The position numbers were made by a program, and so were the translations under genes. Shown here in pieces: positions 8,253-16,256 of a stretch of DNA of 64,000 bases; position 1 is the stretch's first letter; each line of letters opens with the position of its first letter. Origin of the DNA: LMUY01 sp965199165 (GTDB lineage: Bacteria; Pseudomonadota; Alphaproteobacteria; Acetobacterales; Acetobacteraceae); contig OZ240681.1 in assembly GCA_965199165.1 (NCBI GenBank), forward strand, positions 4,340,001 to 4,404,000, written 5' to 3'. The notes under the pieces are model-generated. The model saw only the letters and a program-made list of their open reading frames with translations, was not told where the DNA came from and searched no databases.

Positions 8253-9116
8253 ATGCGGCTCGTCATCTTCGGCTTCGGCTACACCGGCACGGCCCTGGCC
8301 ATCGCGGCCGCGGCGGCATCGATCCCGGTGACGCTGGTCACGCGGCAGGCCGATGCCCGGCCCCCGCCGGACGTGGTGCTGGCGCCGTTCGGTGACCCGG
8401 GCGTGGCCCTGGCGGATGCCACGCACCTCGTCGCGACCGCGGCGCCGGGCGAAGCGGGCGACCCGGTGCTGGCGCAGCACGGCGCAGCCATCGCCGCGGC
8501 ACCGCGCCTCCGCTGGATCGGGTACCTGTCCACCACCGGCGTCTATGGCGACCGCAGCGGCGGCTGGGTGGACGAGGCGACCGAGCCGGCACCCTCCGGC
8601 GCGCGCGCCCACCGCCGGGTCGCAGCCGAGCGCGCCTGGACCGCGATCCGGCCCGGCAGCGCGGTGGACCTGTTCCGCCTGGCCGGCATCTACGGACCCG
8701 GGCGCTCCGCGCTGGACGACGTCCGTGCCGGCCGCGCCCGCCGGGTGGACAAGCCCGGCCACCTGTTCGGCCGCATCCACCGCGACGACATCGCCGGCGC
8801 GCTGCTGGCCGCCATCGGGCAGGCCCGGCCGCCTGGACCGCGCGTGCTGAACGGCGCCGACGACGAGCCGGCCGCCAGCGCCGACGTCATCGCCGAGGCC
8901 GCCCGCCTGTTGGGACTGGAGGCGCCGCCCTTGATCCCCTTCGCCGACGCCGAGCCCGGCATGGGTGAGATGGCGCGGTCCTTCTGGGCCGACAACCGCC
9001 GCGTCCGCAGCGAACGGACGCAGCAGGCGCTCGGCCGCCGCTGGACGTATCCGACATACCGCGAGGGGCTACGCGCCATCCTCGCCGCCGAGCAGCGGCA
9101 ACACGGTAGCCCGTAG
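8253..9116 (+). CDS. NAD(P)-dependent SDR/epimerase family protein
   Basis: An extended/atypical short-chain dehydrogenase of 287 aa. The N-terminus shows the Rossmann glycine motif as FGFGYTGTAL, and STTGVYGD sits where the active-site region of the family lies. FGRIHRDDIAGALLAAI is the conserved helix of NAD-dependent epimerases (YeeZ-like). No normal YxxxK is obvious, as in several atypical SDRs. The ATG at 8253 gives the nucleotide motif right at the N-terminus. The 3' end overlaps the opposite-strand hydrolase gene by 48 bases. Substrate unknown. Confidence 0.82.
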   Translation: MRLVIFGFGYTGTALAIAAAAASIPVTLVTRQADARPPPDVVLAPFGDPGVALADATHLVATAAPGEAGDPVLAQHGAAIAAAPRLRWIGYLSTTGVYGDRSGGWVDEATEPAPSGARAHRRVAAERAWTAIRPGSAVDLFRLAGIYGPGRSALDDVRAGRARRVDKPGHLFGRIHRDDIAGALLAAIGQARPPGPRVLNGADDEPAASADVIAEAARLLGLEAPPLIPFADAEPGMGEMARSFWADNRRVRSERTQQALGRRWTYPTYREGLRAILAAEQRQHGSP

Positions 9117-9824
9117 CAAGGCCAGGTCGCCCGGGCGGGACATGCGGTGCGCGCCGTCCTTCACCAGCAGGACCTGCACGTCCTCGCCCTCGACCTGCCG
9201 CGCCAGCCGGACGGACGTCTCCCACGGCACGTCGGCATCGGCCTGGCCGTGCAGCAGCCGCACCGGGCAGCCGAGCGGGATCGGGCCGCCGAGCAACAGG
9301 TGATCGCGGCCTTCCTCGATCAGGGCGCGGGTGATCGGCGTCGGGTCGCCGTATTGGCTCGGCACGTGCAGGATGCCGTCCTGCATCAGCCTGGCGCGTT
9401 CGGCGGGCATCATCGTCTCCCACATCAATGCCTGGGTGAAATCCGGCGCCGCAGCCACGCCGACCAAGCCCGCGATGCGCGCCGGCCGCGCCAGCGCCGC
9501 CAGCAGCCCGATCCAGCCGCCCATGGAGGAGCCGACCAGCACCAGGCTGTCCCGCGTCAGCCCGTCGATCGCGGCCAACGCGTCGGCGGTCCAGCGGCCG
9601 ATGGTGCCGTCGGTGAACGCCCCGCCGCTGGCGCCGTGGCCGGAATAATCGAACAGCAGCAGCGCCTGCCCGCGCGTCCGGCACAGTTCCGCCAACGCGG
9701 TGGCCTTGTCGCCCGTCATGTCGCTGCGGTAGCCGGGCAGGAACACCACGCCGGGCGACCGGCCCGGCAGGCGCTGCCAGGCCAGCTCGACGCCGGCACC
9801 GTTATCGATACGCCCCCGTTCCAT
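9069..9824 (-). CDS. Alpha/beta hydrolase
   Basis: A 251-aa alpha/beta-fold hydrolase. The oxyanion region is FLPGYRSDMTGDK, followed by DYSGHGASGG. The nucleophile elbow is Gly-Ser-Ser-Met-Gly (VLVGSSMGGW), the acid is probably Asp in GQADADVPW and the His is in KDGAHRMS. These give a complete Ser-Asp-His triad. No signal peptide. The ATG at 9822-9824 is preferred because the hydrolase fold begins directly after it. It overlaps the SDR tail to tail and diverges from the GT4 gene. It is probably an esterase or acyl-peptidase-like enzyme. Confidence 0.85.
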   Translation of the reverse strand: MERGRIDNGAGVELAWQRLPGRSPGVVFLPGYRSDMTGDKATALAELCRTRGQALLLFDYSGHGASGGAFTDGTIGRWTADALAAIDGLTRDSLVLVGSSMGGWIGLLAALARPARIAGLVGVAAAPDFTQALMWETMMPAERARLMQDGILHVPSQYGDPTPITRALIEEGRDHLLLGGPIPLGCPVRLLHGQADADVPWETSVRLARQVEGEDVQVLLVKDGAHRMSRPGDLALLRATVLPLLGGEDGA

Positions 9825-9869
9825 ACAGCCCTCCCGTCCCGTGCATGATGGTGGTATAGCGCGTCCTGC

Positions 9870-11009
9870 ATGACCGACGACCTGGCGCTGACCGTATTGC
9901 AAGTCCTGCCCTCGCTGGAGACCGGCGGGGTCGAGCGCGGCACCGTGGAGATGGTGCAGGCGATCGTGCGCGCCGGCGGTTCCGCCCTGGTGGCCAGCGC
10001 CGGCGGCCGGCTGGTCCCGGCGGTGGAGCGGGCGGGCGGCACGCATATCGAGCTGAAGCTCGCCTCGAAGAACCCGGCCCGCATCTGGCGCAACGCGGCC
10101 CGCCTCGCCTTCCTGATCCGCGCCGCCGACGTGGACATCGTGCACGCCCGCTCCCGCGCGCCGGCCTGGTCCGCGTGGCTCGCCTGCCGGCGCACCGGCG
10201 CGCGGTTCGTGACGACCTGGCACGGCGTCTACAAGGAGAACGCACCGGGCAAGCGGCGCTACAACGCCATCATGGCGCGCGGGGAACGCATCATCGCCAT
10301 CAGCCAATATGTCGCCGCCCGGCTGAAGGCACGCCACCAGGTCGACCCGGCGCGGCTGCGGGTGATCCCGCGCGGCGTGGACACGGCGATGTTCGACCCC
10401 GCCTGCGTCGGCGGCGACCGGCTGGCGCGGCTGGCAAAGGAATGGCGGCTTCCCGACGGTGCGCCGATCGTCGTGCTGCCGGCCCGGCTGACCCGGTGGA
10501 AGGGCCACGCCGTCATGCTGGAGGCGCTTGCCCGGCTGGAGCGCCGCGATGTCGGCCTGGTCCTGGTCGGGGCGGAGCAGGGCCGCGTCCGCTTCCGCCG
10601 CGAGCTGATCGCCCGGGCCGAGGCGCTGGGCGTGGCGGACCGGCTGCGGCTGGTGGGCCATTGCGACGACATGCCTGCCGCGCTGATGCTGGCCGACGTG
10701 GTGGTCAACCCCTCGATCGAGCCGGAGCCGTTCGGCCGCACCGTCATCGAGGCGCAGGCCATGGGCCGGCCCGTCGTGGTCAGCGATGCCGGCGGCACGG
10801 CGGAGACGGTGGAGCACGGCGTCACCGGCTGGCGCGTCGGGCCGTCCGACCCCGCGGCCTTGGCCACCGCCATCGACGCCATCCTGCGGCTGAGCGCGGC
10901 GGAGCGGGAGGCATTCGCCCTCCGCGCCCGCAACAGCGTGTGCGCGCACTACACGACGGCGGCGATGCAGCAGGCGACCTTGGAGGTGTACCGCGAGTTG
11001 GTGGCGTGA
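9870..11009 (+). CDS. Glycosyltransferase family 4
   Basis: A retaining GT-B glycosyltransferase of 379 aa, cytoplasmic face of the inner membrane. The N-terminal half has LETGGVERGT, typical of LPS/capsule GT4 enzymes; the C-terminal half has the donor-binding region EPFGRTVIEAQAMGRPVV, which contains the E-x7-E motif. The stop overlaps the GTG start of the GT9 gene (GTGA), so the two are coupled and probably add successive sugars to lipopolysaccharide core or a related glycan. Exact donor and acceptor are not evident. Confidence 0.9.
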   Translation: MTDDLALTVLQVLPSLETGGVERGTVEMVQAIVRAGGSALVASAGGRLVPAVERAGGTHIELKLASKNPARIWRNAARLAFLIRAADVDIVHARSRAPAWSAWLACRRTGARFVTTWHGVYKENAPGKRRYNAIMARGERIIAISQYVAARLKARHQVDPARLRVIPRGVDTAMFDPACVGGDRLARLAKEWRLPDGAPIVVLPARLTRWKGHAVMLEALARLERRDVGLVLVGAEQGRVRFRRELIARAEALGVADRLRLVGHCDDMPAALMLADVVVNPSIEPEPFGRTVIEAQAMGRPVVVSDAGGTAETVEHGVTGWRVGPSDPAALATAIDAILRLSAAEREAFALRARNSVCAHYTTAAMQQATLEVYRELVA

Positions 11010-12046
11010 GGCGCATCCTCGTCGTCAAGTTGGGCGCGCTGGGGGACTTCGTGCTCGCCTTCGGCCCGTTCGCGGCGATCCGCGCCCAGCATCCGGAGGC
11101 GGAGATCACGTTGCTGACCACGCCGCCGTTCGCCGAGCTGGCGCGGGCCGCGCCGTGGTTCGACCGGGTGGTGACGGACACGCGGCCGCCGCCCTGGAAC
11201 CTCCCGGCCCTGGTGCGGTTGCGGCACGCGCTGCGCGGGTTCGACCGGGTGTATGACCTGCAGACGTCGAGCCGGTCCGGCTGGTATTTCCGCCTGGCGG
11301 GCCGCCCGGCCTGGTCGGGGATCGCACCCGGCTGCTCCCTGCCGCATGCGAACCCGGCCCGCGACCACATGCACACGCTGGAACGCCAGCGCGAGCAGTT
11401 GGCGATGGCCGGGGTGACGCGCTTCCCCACGCCGGAGCTGGGATGGCTCACGCCTTCAGCACCCTCTCCCGCTGGCGGGAGAGGGCAGGGTGAGGGTGGC
11501 CGGCCGGCAGATTACGTCGCTGGCGCTGTGATCACCGGGCAGCGCCACCCTCACCCCGGCCCTCTCCCGCCAGCGGGAGAGGGAGATGCCTATGCCGTGC
11601 TCATCCCAGGTGCGGCGGCGCACCGGCCTCGCAAGCGGTGGCCGGCGGCGCGCTTCGGCCAACTGGCGGCCGTCATCGCGGCGCGTGGGCAGACGCCGGT
11701 GGTCGTCGGCACGGGAGACGACTCGCTCCACGCCGCCGCCATCCGTGCCACCTGCCCGGCCGCGGTCGACCTCACCGGCCGAACCTCCTTGCTCCAACTC
11801 GGGGGCATCCTGTCGGGCGCCGCGTTTGCAGTGGGCAACGACACCGGACCCACCCACCTGGCCGCCGCGCTGGGTGTCCGCACGATCGCCCTGTTCTCCG
11901 GCGACAGCGACCCGGCCTTGACCCGGCCGCGCGGCGATGTGGACGTGGTGGCCGTGCCGGACTTGGCAGACCTGCCCGTAGAACGGGTTGCAGCCGCCCT
12001 GCCGCAGGTCCATGGACGGCTGCCCACCCTTTTGGAAGCGTTTTGA
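11006..12046 (+). CDS. Glycosyltransferase family 9 (heptosyltransferase-type) with in-frame repeat insertion
   Basis: A GT9 protein of 346 aa, the family that transfers heptose from ADP-heptose to LPS core. The N-terminus RRILVVKLGALGDFVLAF is diagnostic, as is the C-terminal block FAVGNDTGPTHLAAALG with its Asp-Thr-Gly-Pro. GTG 11006 overlaps the GT4 stop (GTGA). Residues ~152-193 come from a palindromic DNA repeat (11461-11583) that keeps the frame and sits between the two Rossmann domains, just before YAVLIPGAAAHRPRKRWP. Without it the protein would be about 300 aa, the usual size. hldE at 27587-29071 would supply the donor. Whether the enzyme still works is unknown. Confidence 0.85.
   Translation: MRRILVVKLGALGDFVLAFGPFAAIRAQHPEAEITLLTTPPFAELARAAPWFDRVVTDTRPPPWNLPALVRLRHALRGFDRVYDLQTSSRSGWYFRLAGRPAWSGIAPGCSLPHANPARDHMHTLERQREQLAMAGVTRFPTPELGWLTPSAPSPAGGRGQGEGGRPADYVAGAVITGQRHPHPGPLPPAGEGDAYAVLIPGAAAHRPRKRWPAARFGQLAAVIAARGQTPVVVGTGDDSLHAAAIRATCPAAVDLTGRTSLLQLGGILSGAAFAVGNDTGPTHLAAALGVRTIALFSGDSDPALTRPRGDVDVVAVPDLADLPVERVAAALPQVHGRLPTLLEAF
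11461..11583. repeat. Two inverted copies of the palindromic repeat, inside the GT9 gene
   Basis: Copy A (11461-11499) has CCCTCTCCCGC / GCGGGAGAGGG as an internal hairpin, followed by CAGGGTGAGGGTGG. Copy B (11545-11583) is the same unit in reverse orientation, with one substitution and one indel in the shared arm. The whole segment is 123 bases, a multiple of three, and is read through in frame as a Gly/Pro/Arg-rich stretch (HPHPGPLPPAGEG). Confidence 0.85.
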
Positions 12047-12047
12047 C

Positions 12048-13991
12048 ATGCCCGCCATCACCCTGCCCGACGGTTCCGTGCGCCGCTTCGACGGGCCGGT
12101 CACGGGCACCGCGCTGGCGGGCTCCATCGGGCCCGGCCTCGCCCGCGCCGCCCTGGCGATGAAGCTGGACGGACATCTGGTGGACCTCTCCCGCAGCATC
12201 GAGGCGGATGCCGCCGTGGTGTTCGTCACCCGCAAGGACCCCGATGCGCTGGGCATGATCCGCCACGACGCCGCCCACGTGCTGGCCGAGGCGGTGCAGT
12301 CGCTCCACCCGGGCACGCAGGTCACCATCGGCCCGTCGATCGAGAACGGCTTCTACTACGACTTCGCCCGCAACGACCCGTTCACCCCCGACGACTTCCC
12401 GGCCATCGAGGCCCGCATGCGCGAGATCGTCGCCCGCAACGCCGCGTTCGAGCGCGAGGTGTGGGACCGCGACGCGGCCATCGCCTTCTTCGAGGCCCGC
12501 GGCGAACGCTACAAGGCCGAGCTGATCCGCGACCTGCCCGCCAGCGAGACGATCACGCTCTACAAGCAGGGCGACTGGATCGACCTCTGCCGCGGCCCGC
12601 ACATGCGCGGCACGGGCGACGTGGGCACGGCGTTCAAGCTGCAGAAGGTCGCGGGGGCGTATTGGCGCGGCGACCACCGCAACGCGATGCTCACGCGCAT
12701 CTACGGCACCGCCTGGCGCGACCAGAAGGAGCTGGACGCCTACCTCCTCCAGCTGGAGGAGGCGGAGCGCCGCGACCATCGCCGGCTCGGCCGCGAGATG
12801 GACCTGTTCCACATCCAGGAGGAGGCCGCGGGATCGATCTTCTGGCACCCGAAGGGCTGGCGGCTATATCGCACGGCGGAGAGCTACATGCGCCGCCGGC
12901 TGGACGCGGCCGGCTATCAGGAGGTGAAGACCCCGCAGCTCGTCGACCGTGTGCTGTGGGAGCGGTCCGGCCACTGGGACAAATACCGCGAGCACATGTT
13001 CGTGGCGCAGGTGGAGGACGAGAAGCGCACCCTGGCGCTGAAGCCGATGAACTGCCCCTGCCACGTGCAGATCTTCAACCACGGGCTGCGCTCGTACCGC
13101 GAACTGCCGCTGCGCATGGCGGAGTTCGGCGCCTGCCACCGCTACGAGCCGTCCGGCGCGCTGCACGGCATCATGCGGGTGCGCGGCTTCACCCAGGACG
13201 ATGCGCACATCTTCTGCACGCCGGAGCAGATCGCGCCCGAGACGGTGCGGTTCGTGGAACTGCTCGCCTCCGTCTACCGGGATTTCGGCTTCGACAGCTT
13301 CCGCGTGAAGTTCGCCGACCGCCCGGCGGAGCGGGTCGGCAGCGACGCGACGTGGGACCAGGCGGAGGCGGCGCTGCGGGAGGCCTGCGCGATCGCCGGC
13401 GTGGAGTACGAGGTGAACCCCGGCGAGGGCGCGTTCTACGGCCCGAAGCTGGAGTTCGTGCTGCGCGACGCGATCGGGCGGGACTGGCAGTGCGGCACCT
13501 TGCAGGTGGACTTCGTGCTGCCGGAGCGGCTGGATGCCAGCTACATCGCGGACGACAGCTCCCGCCAGCGCCCGGTGATGCTGCACCGCGCGATCCTCGG
13601 CAGCTTCGAGCGGTTCCTGGGCATCCTGATCGAGCAATATGCCGGCCGCTTCCCGCTATGGCTGGCGCCGGTGCAGCTCGTCGTCGCCTCCATCGTGACG
13701 GATGCCGAGCCCTATGCCGAGGAAGTGGCGGCGGCGTTCCGCGCGCGCGGCCTGTCCGTGGCGGTGGACGGCCGCAACGAGAAGATCAACGCCAAGATCC
13801 GCGAGCACAGCCTGCAGCACGTGCCGGTCATCGCCGTGGTCGGCCGCAAGGAGGCGGAGGGCCGCACCGTGGCGCTCCGCCGGCTCGGTGGCCAGGCGCA
13901 GGAGGTGCTTTCGCTCGAAGCCGCGCTCGCCGGGCTTGCCCAGGAGGCCACGCCACCCGATATTGGTCGACTTGGGCAAACGACGGAGTAG
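12048..13991 (+). CDS. thrS: Threonine--tRNA ligase
   Basis: Charges tRNA-Thr with threonine; cytoplasmic class II synthetase. Length 647 aa, as usual. Order: TGS domain (1-60, LPDGSVRRFDGPVTG), editing domain with the HDAAHVLAEA zinc-like motif (~72-225), catalytic core with the zinc Cys in KPMNCPCHVQIF and motif 2 in RMAEFGACHRYEPSG, and anticodon-binding domain (~540-640, VDGRNEKINAKIREHSLQ). The ATG is one base after the GT9 stop. infC follows after 39 bases, the common thrS-infC order. Confidence 0.97.
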   Translation: MPAITLPDGSVRRFDGPVTGTALAGSIGPGLARAALAMKLDGHLVDLSRSIEADAAVVFVTRKDPDALGMIRHDAAHVLAEAVQSLHPGTQVTIGPSIENGFYYDFARNDPFTPDDFPAIEARMREIVARNAAFEREVWDRDAAIAFFEARGERYKAELIRDLPASETITLYKQGDWIDLCRGPHMRGTGDVGTAFKLQKVAGAYWRGDHRNAMLTRIYGTAWRDQKELDAYLLQLEEAERRDHRRLGREMDLFHIQEEAAGSIFWHPKGWRLYRTAESYMRRRLDAAGYQEVKTPQLVDRVLWERSGHWDKYREHMFVAQVEDEKRTLALKPMNCPCHVQIFNHGLRSYRELPLRMAEFGACHRYEPSGALHGIMRVRGFTQDDAHIFCTPEQIAPETVRFVELLASVYRDFGFDSFRVKFADRPAERVGSDATWDQAEAALREACAIAGVEYEVNPGEGAFYGPKLEFVLRDAIGRDWQCGTLQVDFVLPERLDASYIADDSSRQRPVMLHRAILGSFERFLGILIEQYAGRFPLWLAPVQLVVASIVTDAEPYAEEVAAAFRARGLSVAVDGRNEKINAKIREHSLQHVPVIAVVGRKEAEGRTVALRRLGGQAQEVLSLEAALAGLAQEATPPDIGRLGQTTE

Positions 13992-14004
13992 TTGGAACAG
14001 TGAC

Positions 14005-14018
14005 AGGAGACCACAATA
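14005..14018 (+). promoter_or_regulatory. Shine-Dalgarno AGGAG placed for an in-frame ATA start of infC
   Basis: AGGAG at 14005-14009 is followed by six bases and then ATA at 14016-14018, in frame with the ATG at 14031 (ATA GCT AGA GGC CCC ATG). The ATG itself has only AGAGG four bases upstream. A rare start codon is the known self-control device of infC in enterics (AUU). Confidence 0.5.
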
Positions 14019-14030
14019 GCTAGAGGCCCC

Positions 14031-14555
14031 ATGACTGCCGCCGCACCCAGCCGCGACGGCCCCCGCGTCAACGAGGATATCCGCAGCCCCCAAGTGCGCC
14101 TGATCGACGCCGAGGGCGAGATGCAGGGCGTGATGAGCGCGCGCGACGCGATGCTGCGGGCCATGGCCGTCGGGCTCGACCTGCTCGAGATCAGTCCCAA
14201 TGCCGATCCGCCCGTCGTCAAGATCCTCGACTACGGCAAGCACAAATACGAGTCGCAGAAGAAGAAGAACGAAGCGAAGAAGAAGCAGAAGGTCGTCGAG
14301 ATCAAGGAGGTCAAGGTCCGGCCGAACATCGACGAGAACGACTACCAGGTGAAGCTGCGGGCGATGCACAGCTTCATCGACGAAGGCGACAAGGTGAAGG
14401 TGACCCTGCGGTTCCGCGGCCGCGAGATGGCCCACCAGGACATCGGCATCAAGGTGCTGGAACGCATCCGCGGCGACATGGACGAGAAGACCAAGGTCGA
14501 GCAGATGCCCCGCATGGAGAACCGCCAGATGGTGATGGTCCTCTCGCCGCGCTGA
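14031..14555 (+). CDS. infC: Translation initiation factor IF-3
   Basis: Binds the 30S subunit, keeps it apart from the 50S and proofreads start-codon choice. 174 aa from the ATG. The N-domain begins at GPRVNEDIR, the linker is the lysine-rich run around YESQKKKNEAKKKQKV and the C-domain ends with QMPRMENRQMVMVLSP. A non-standard ATA start at 14016 would add five residues (xARGP); several alphaproteobacterial IF-3 proteins, as I recall, begin with a similar ARRP stretch. Downstream at 14587 lies a palindromic repeat. Confidence 0.96.
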   Translation: MTAAAPSRDGPRVNEDIRSPQVRLIDAEGEMQGVMSARDAMLRAMAVGLDLLEISPNADPPVVKILDYGKHKYESQKKKNEAKKKQKVVEIKEVKVRPNIDENDYQVKLRAMHSFIDEGDKVKVTLRFRGREMAHQDIGIKVLERIRGDMDEKTKVEQMPRMENRQMVMVLSPR

Positions 14556-14586
14556 CCGTCACGCCCGCCGCGGCACGGGCGAACGT

Positions 14587-14615
14587 CTCCCTCTCCGGCT
14601 GGCGGGAGAGGGTGG
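14587..14615. repeat. Palindromic repeat copy downstream of infC
   Basis: CCCTCTCC (14589-14596) and GGGAGAGGG (14604-14612) form a hairpin around GGCTGGC, the same unit as in the GT9 gene. No T-run follows, so it is not a standard terminator, though the hairpin may protect the transcript end. Confidence 0.7.
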
Positions 14616-14664
14616 CGGCGGCCTTGGAAACGACTTGCTGCAGTGTTGCGGCTCGGCGCGGCAG

Positions 14665-15660
14665 CTACCGCACCAGCCCCCAACTCCGGGCAGTGTGCCA
14701 AGTCGCGGACACGCCAGCATCCAGCACGTAGGGCATCGTTTGGCCGACGCCTCGGTCGCCCGTGCCGTGCGGGTCGATCGGCACGCCGTGGGCGAGCCCA
14801 GGCACGGTGTACAACTCGACCCGGACCGTCCCGCGCGTGTCCCGCCAGGCGCGGCGTGCGACGCCGTCCGCTGTGTCGTTCACGCCGCTGCGTTCGTCCA
14901 GACCGTGCACGCCACACCACTGCTTGGCGCTTTCCAACGCGTTGCCGCACGAGACGGTCGTGTCGGCATCACCATGCCAGATCGACACGATGGGCTTGCG
15001 CTGCGGCGCCGGGCTGGCCTTGCGGACCAGGTCACCCCAGCGCTGCGGCGTGTGGGACGGGCAGTGCCGCATGGCCGACAGCGCCTCCTGCACGGTGCCG
15101 GCACAGCGATATGGCAGCCCGGCGATGATCGCCCCGGCGGCGAAGACGTCCGGGTAGGTGGCCAGCAGCGCCGCCGTCATCGCACCGCCTGCGGACAATC
15201 CCGTGACGAACACCCGCGCCGGGTCGATGCGGCAGTCTGCCGCCATGCGCGCCACCATGCCGCGGATGGACGCGACCTCGCCGGACCCTCGGGTGATGTC
15301 GGCCGCCTCGAACCAGTTGAAGCAGGTGTTGGCGTTGTTGGCGCGGGATTGTTCCGGCAACAGCACTGCGAAGCCGTGCCGCGCCGCCAGGGTGCACCAG
15401 CCCGTGCCCGCGGCGAAACCGGCCGCGCTCTGGGTGCAGCCGTGCAGCACCACCACCAGCGGTGCGCCCGGCGCCAGGCCGGGCGGCACGAACCGCAGCA
15501 TGCGCAGTTGTCCTGGATTGTCACCGAACGCCGCCACCTCCTCGAGCGCACCGTCATCGGCTGCCTCGCGCTGGCCCGGCATCAGCCGCGTCCAGGACTG
15601 GCGCATCCTCGTCAGCTCCGCCAGGTTGAGGCGGAGCTTGGGCAGGCCGGGAAGTTCCAT
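14665..15660 (-). CDS. PHB depolymerase family esterase
   Basis: An alpha/beta hydrolase of the LpqC/PhaZ esterase family, 331 aa from this start. Oxyanion region VVLHGCTQSAAGF, conserved PEQSRANNANTCFNWF, nucleophile in GLSAGGAMT, acid in WHGDADTTVS and His in GLAHGVPID. Targets in the family are polyhydroxyalkanoate oligomers or feruloyl/acetyl-xylan esters. The ATG at 15658-15660 starts the part that matches the family; an upstream ATG at 15747 would add 29 low-similarity residues and no signal peptide. It is divergent from the DUF4864 gene. Confidence 0.87.
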   Translation of the reverse strand: MELPGLPKLRLNLAELTRMRQSWTRLMPGQREAADDGALEEVAAFGDNPGQLRMLRFVPPGLAPGAPLVVVLHGCTQSAAGFAAGTGWCTLAARHGFAVLLPEQSRANNANTCFNWFEAADITRGSGEVASIRGMVARMAADCRIDPARVFVTGLSAGGAMTAALLATYPDVFAAGAIIAGLPYRCAGTVQEALSAMRHCPSHTPQRWGDLVRKASPAPQRKPIVSIWHGDADTTVSCGNALESAKQWCGVHGLDERSGVNDTADGVARRAWRDTRGTVRVELYTVPGLAHGVPIDPHGTGDRGVGQTMPYVLDAGVSATWHTARSWGLVR

Positions 15661-15800
15661 CCCGTCAACATGGTGCACCGCAGCATTCCGAACAACCCGC
15701 GAGGCTCTGCCACGTTGCGACTGGTCTGGGAGGGACATGACGCGCATGGTGGAGGGTGACGCACCTTCTCGCAGAATGCCCCTCGGTCCGGAGACTGCGC

Positions 15801-16229
15801 ATGCGCACCCGACTTGCCGCCGCCCTGCTCCTCACTTGCCTGTGCCACCCCGTGCTCGCGGAGGATGCTCCGGTGTCCACCTCCGACCAGGCGGCGATCC
15901 GTTCGGTGATCACCAACCAGATCACGGCCTTCCAGCACGACGACGCAGCCGGCGCGTTCGGCTATGCGGCACCGTCAACCCAGGGTGTCTTCGGCACCCC
16001 TGAGAACTTCCTCGACATGGTCCGGCGCGGCTATGCTCCTGTTTATCGGCCACATTCCGTCGAGTTCTCGGCGCTTGGACAGACGGAGGCGGGTATCATC
16101 CAGGATGTCGAACTCACCGGACCGGATGGTCTGCCCTACACCGCCCGGTATACCATGGAACGGGAGCCGGACGGCTCCTGGCGGATCATCGCCTGCGAGA
16201 TCCTGCAGAGCCGGCGCCTCGGCGTCTGA
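15801..16229 (+). CDS. DUF4864 secreted protein
   Basis: A 142-aa protein with a clear cleavable signal peptide (RTRLAAALLLTCLCHPVLA, cut near residue 20). The mature part matches DUF4864, an NTF2-like small domain: AAIRSVITNQITAFQHDDA, FGTPENFLDMVRRGYAPVYRP and YTMEREPDGSWRI. The function of this family is not known. It is followed after 27 bases by the MFS gene. The start at 15801 is the one that gives the signal peptide. Confidence 0.85.
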   Translation: MRTRLAAALLLTCLCHPVLAEDAPVSTSDQAAIRSVITNQITAFQHDDAAGAFGYAAPSTQGVFGTPENFLDMVRRGYAPVYRPHSVEFSALGQTEAGIIQDVELTGPDGLPYTARYTMEREPDGSWRIIACEILQSRRLGV

Positions 16230-16256
16230 GGAAGGGAAGATGGCTGGAATGCGCGC

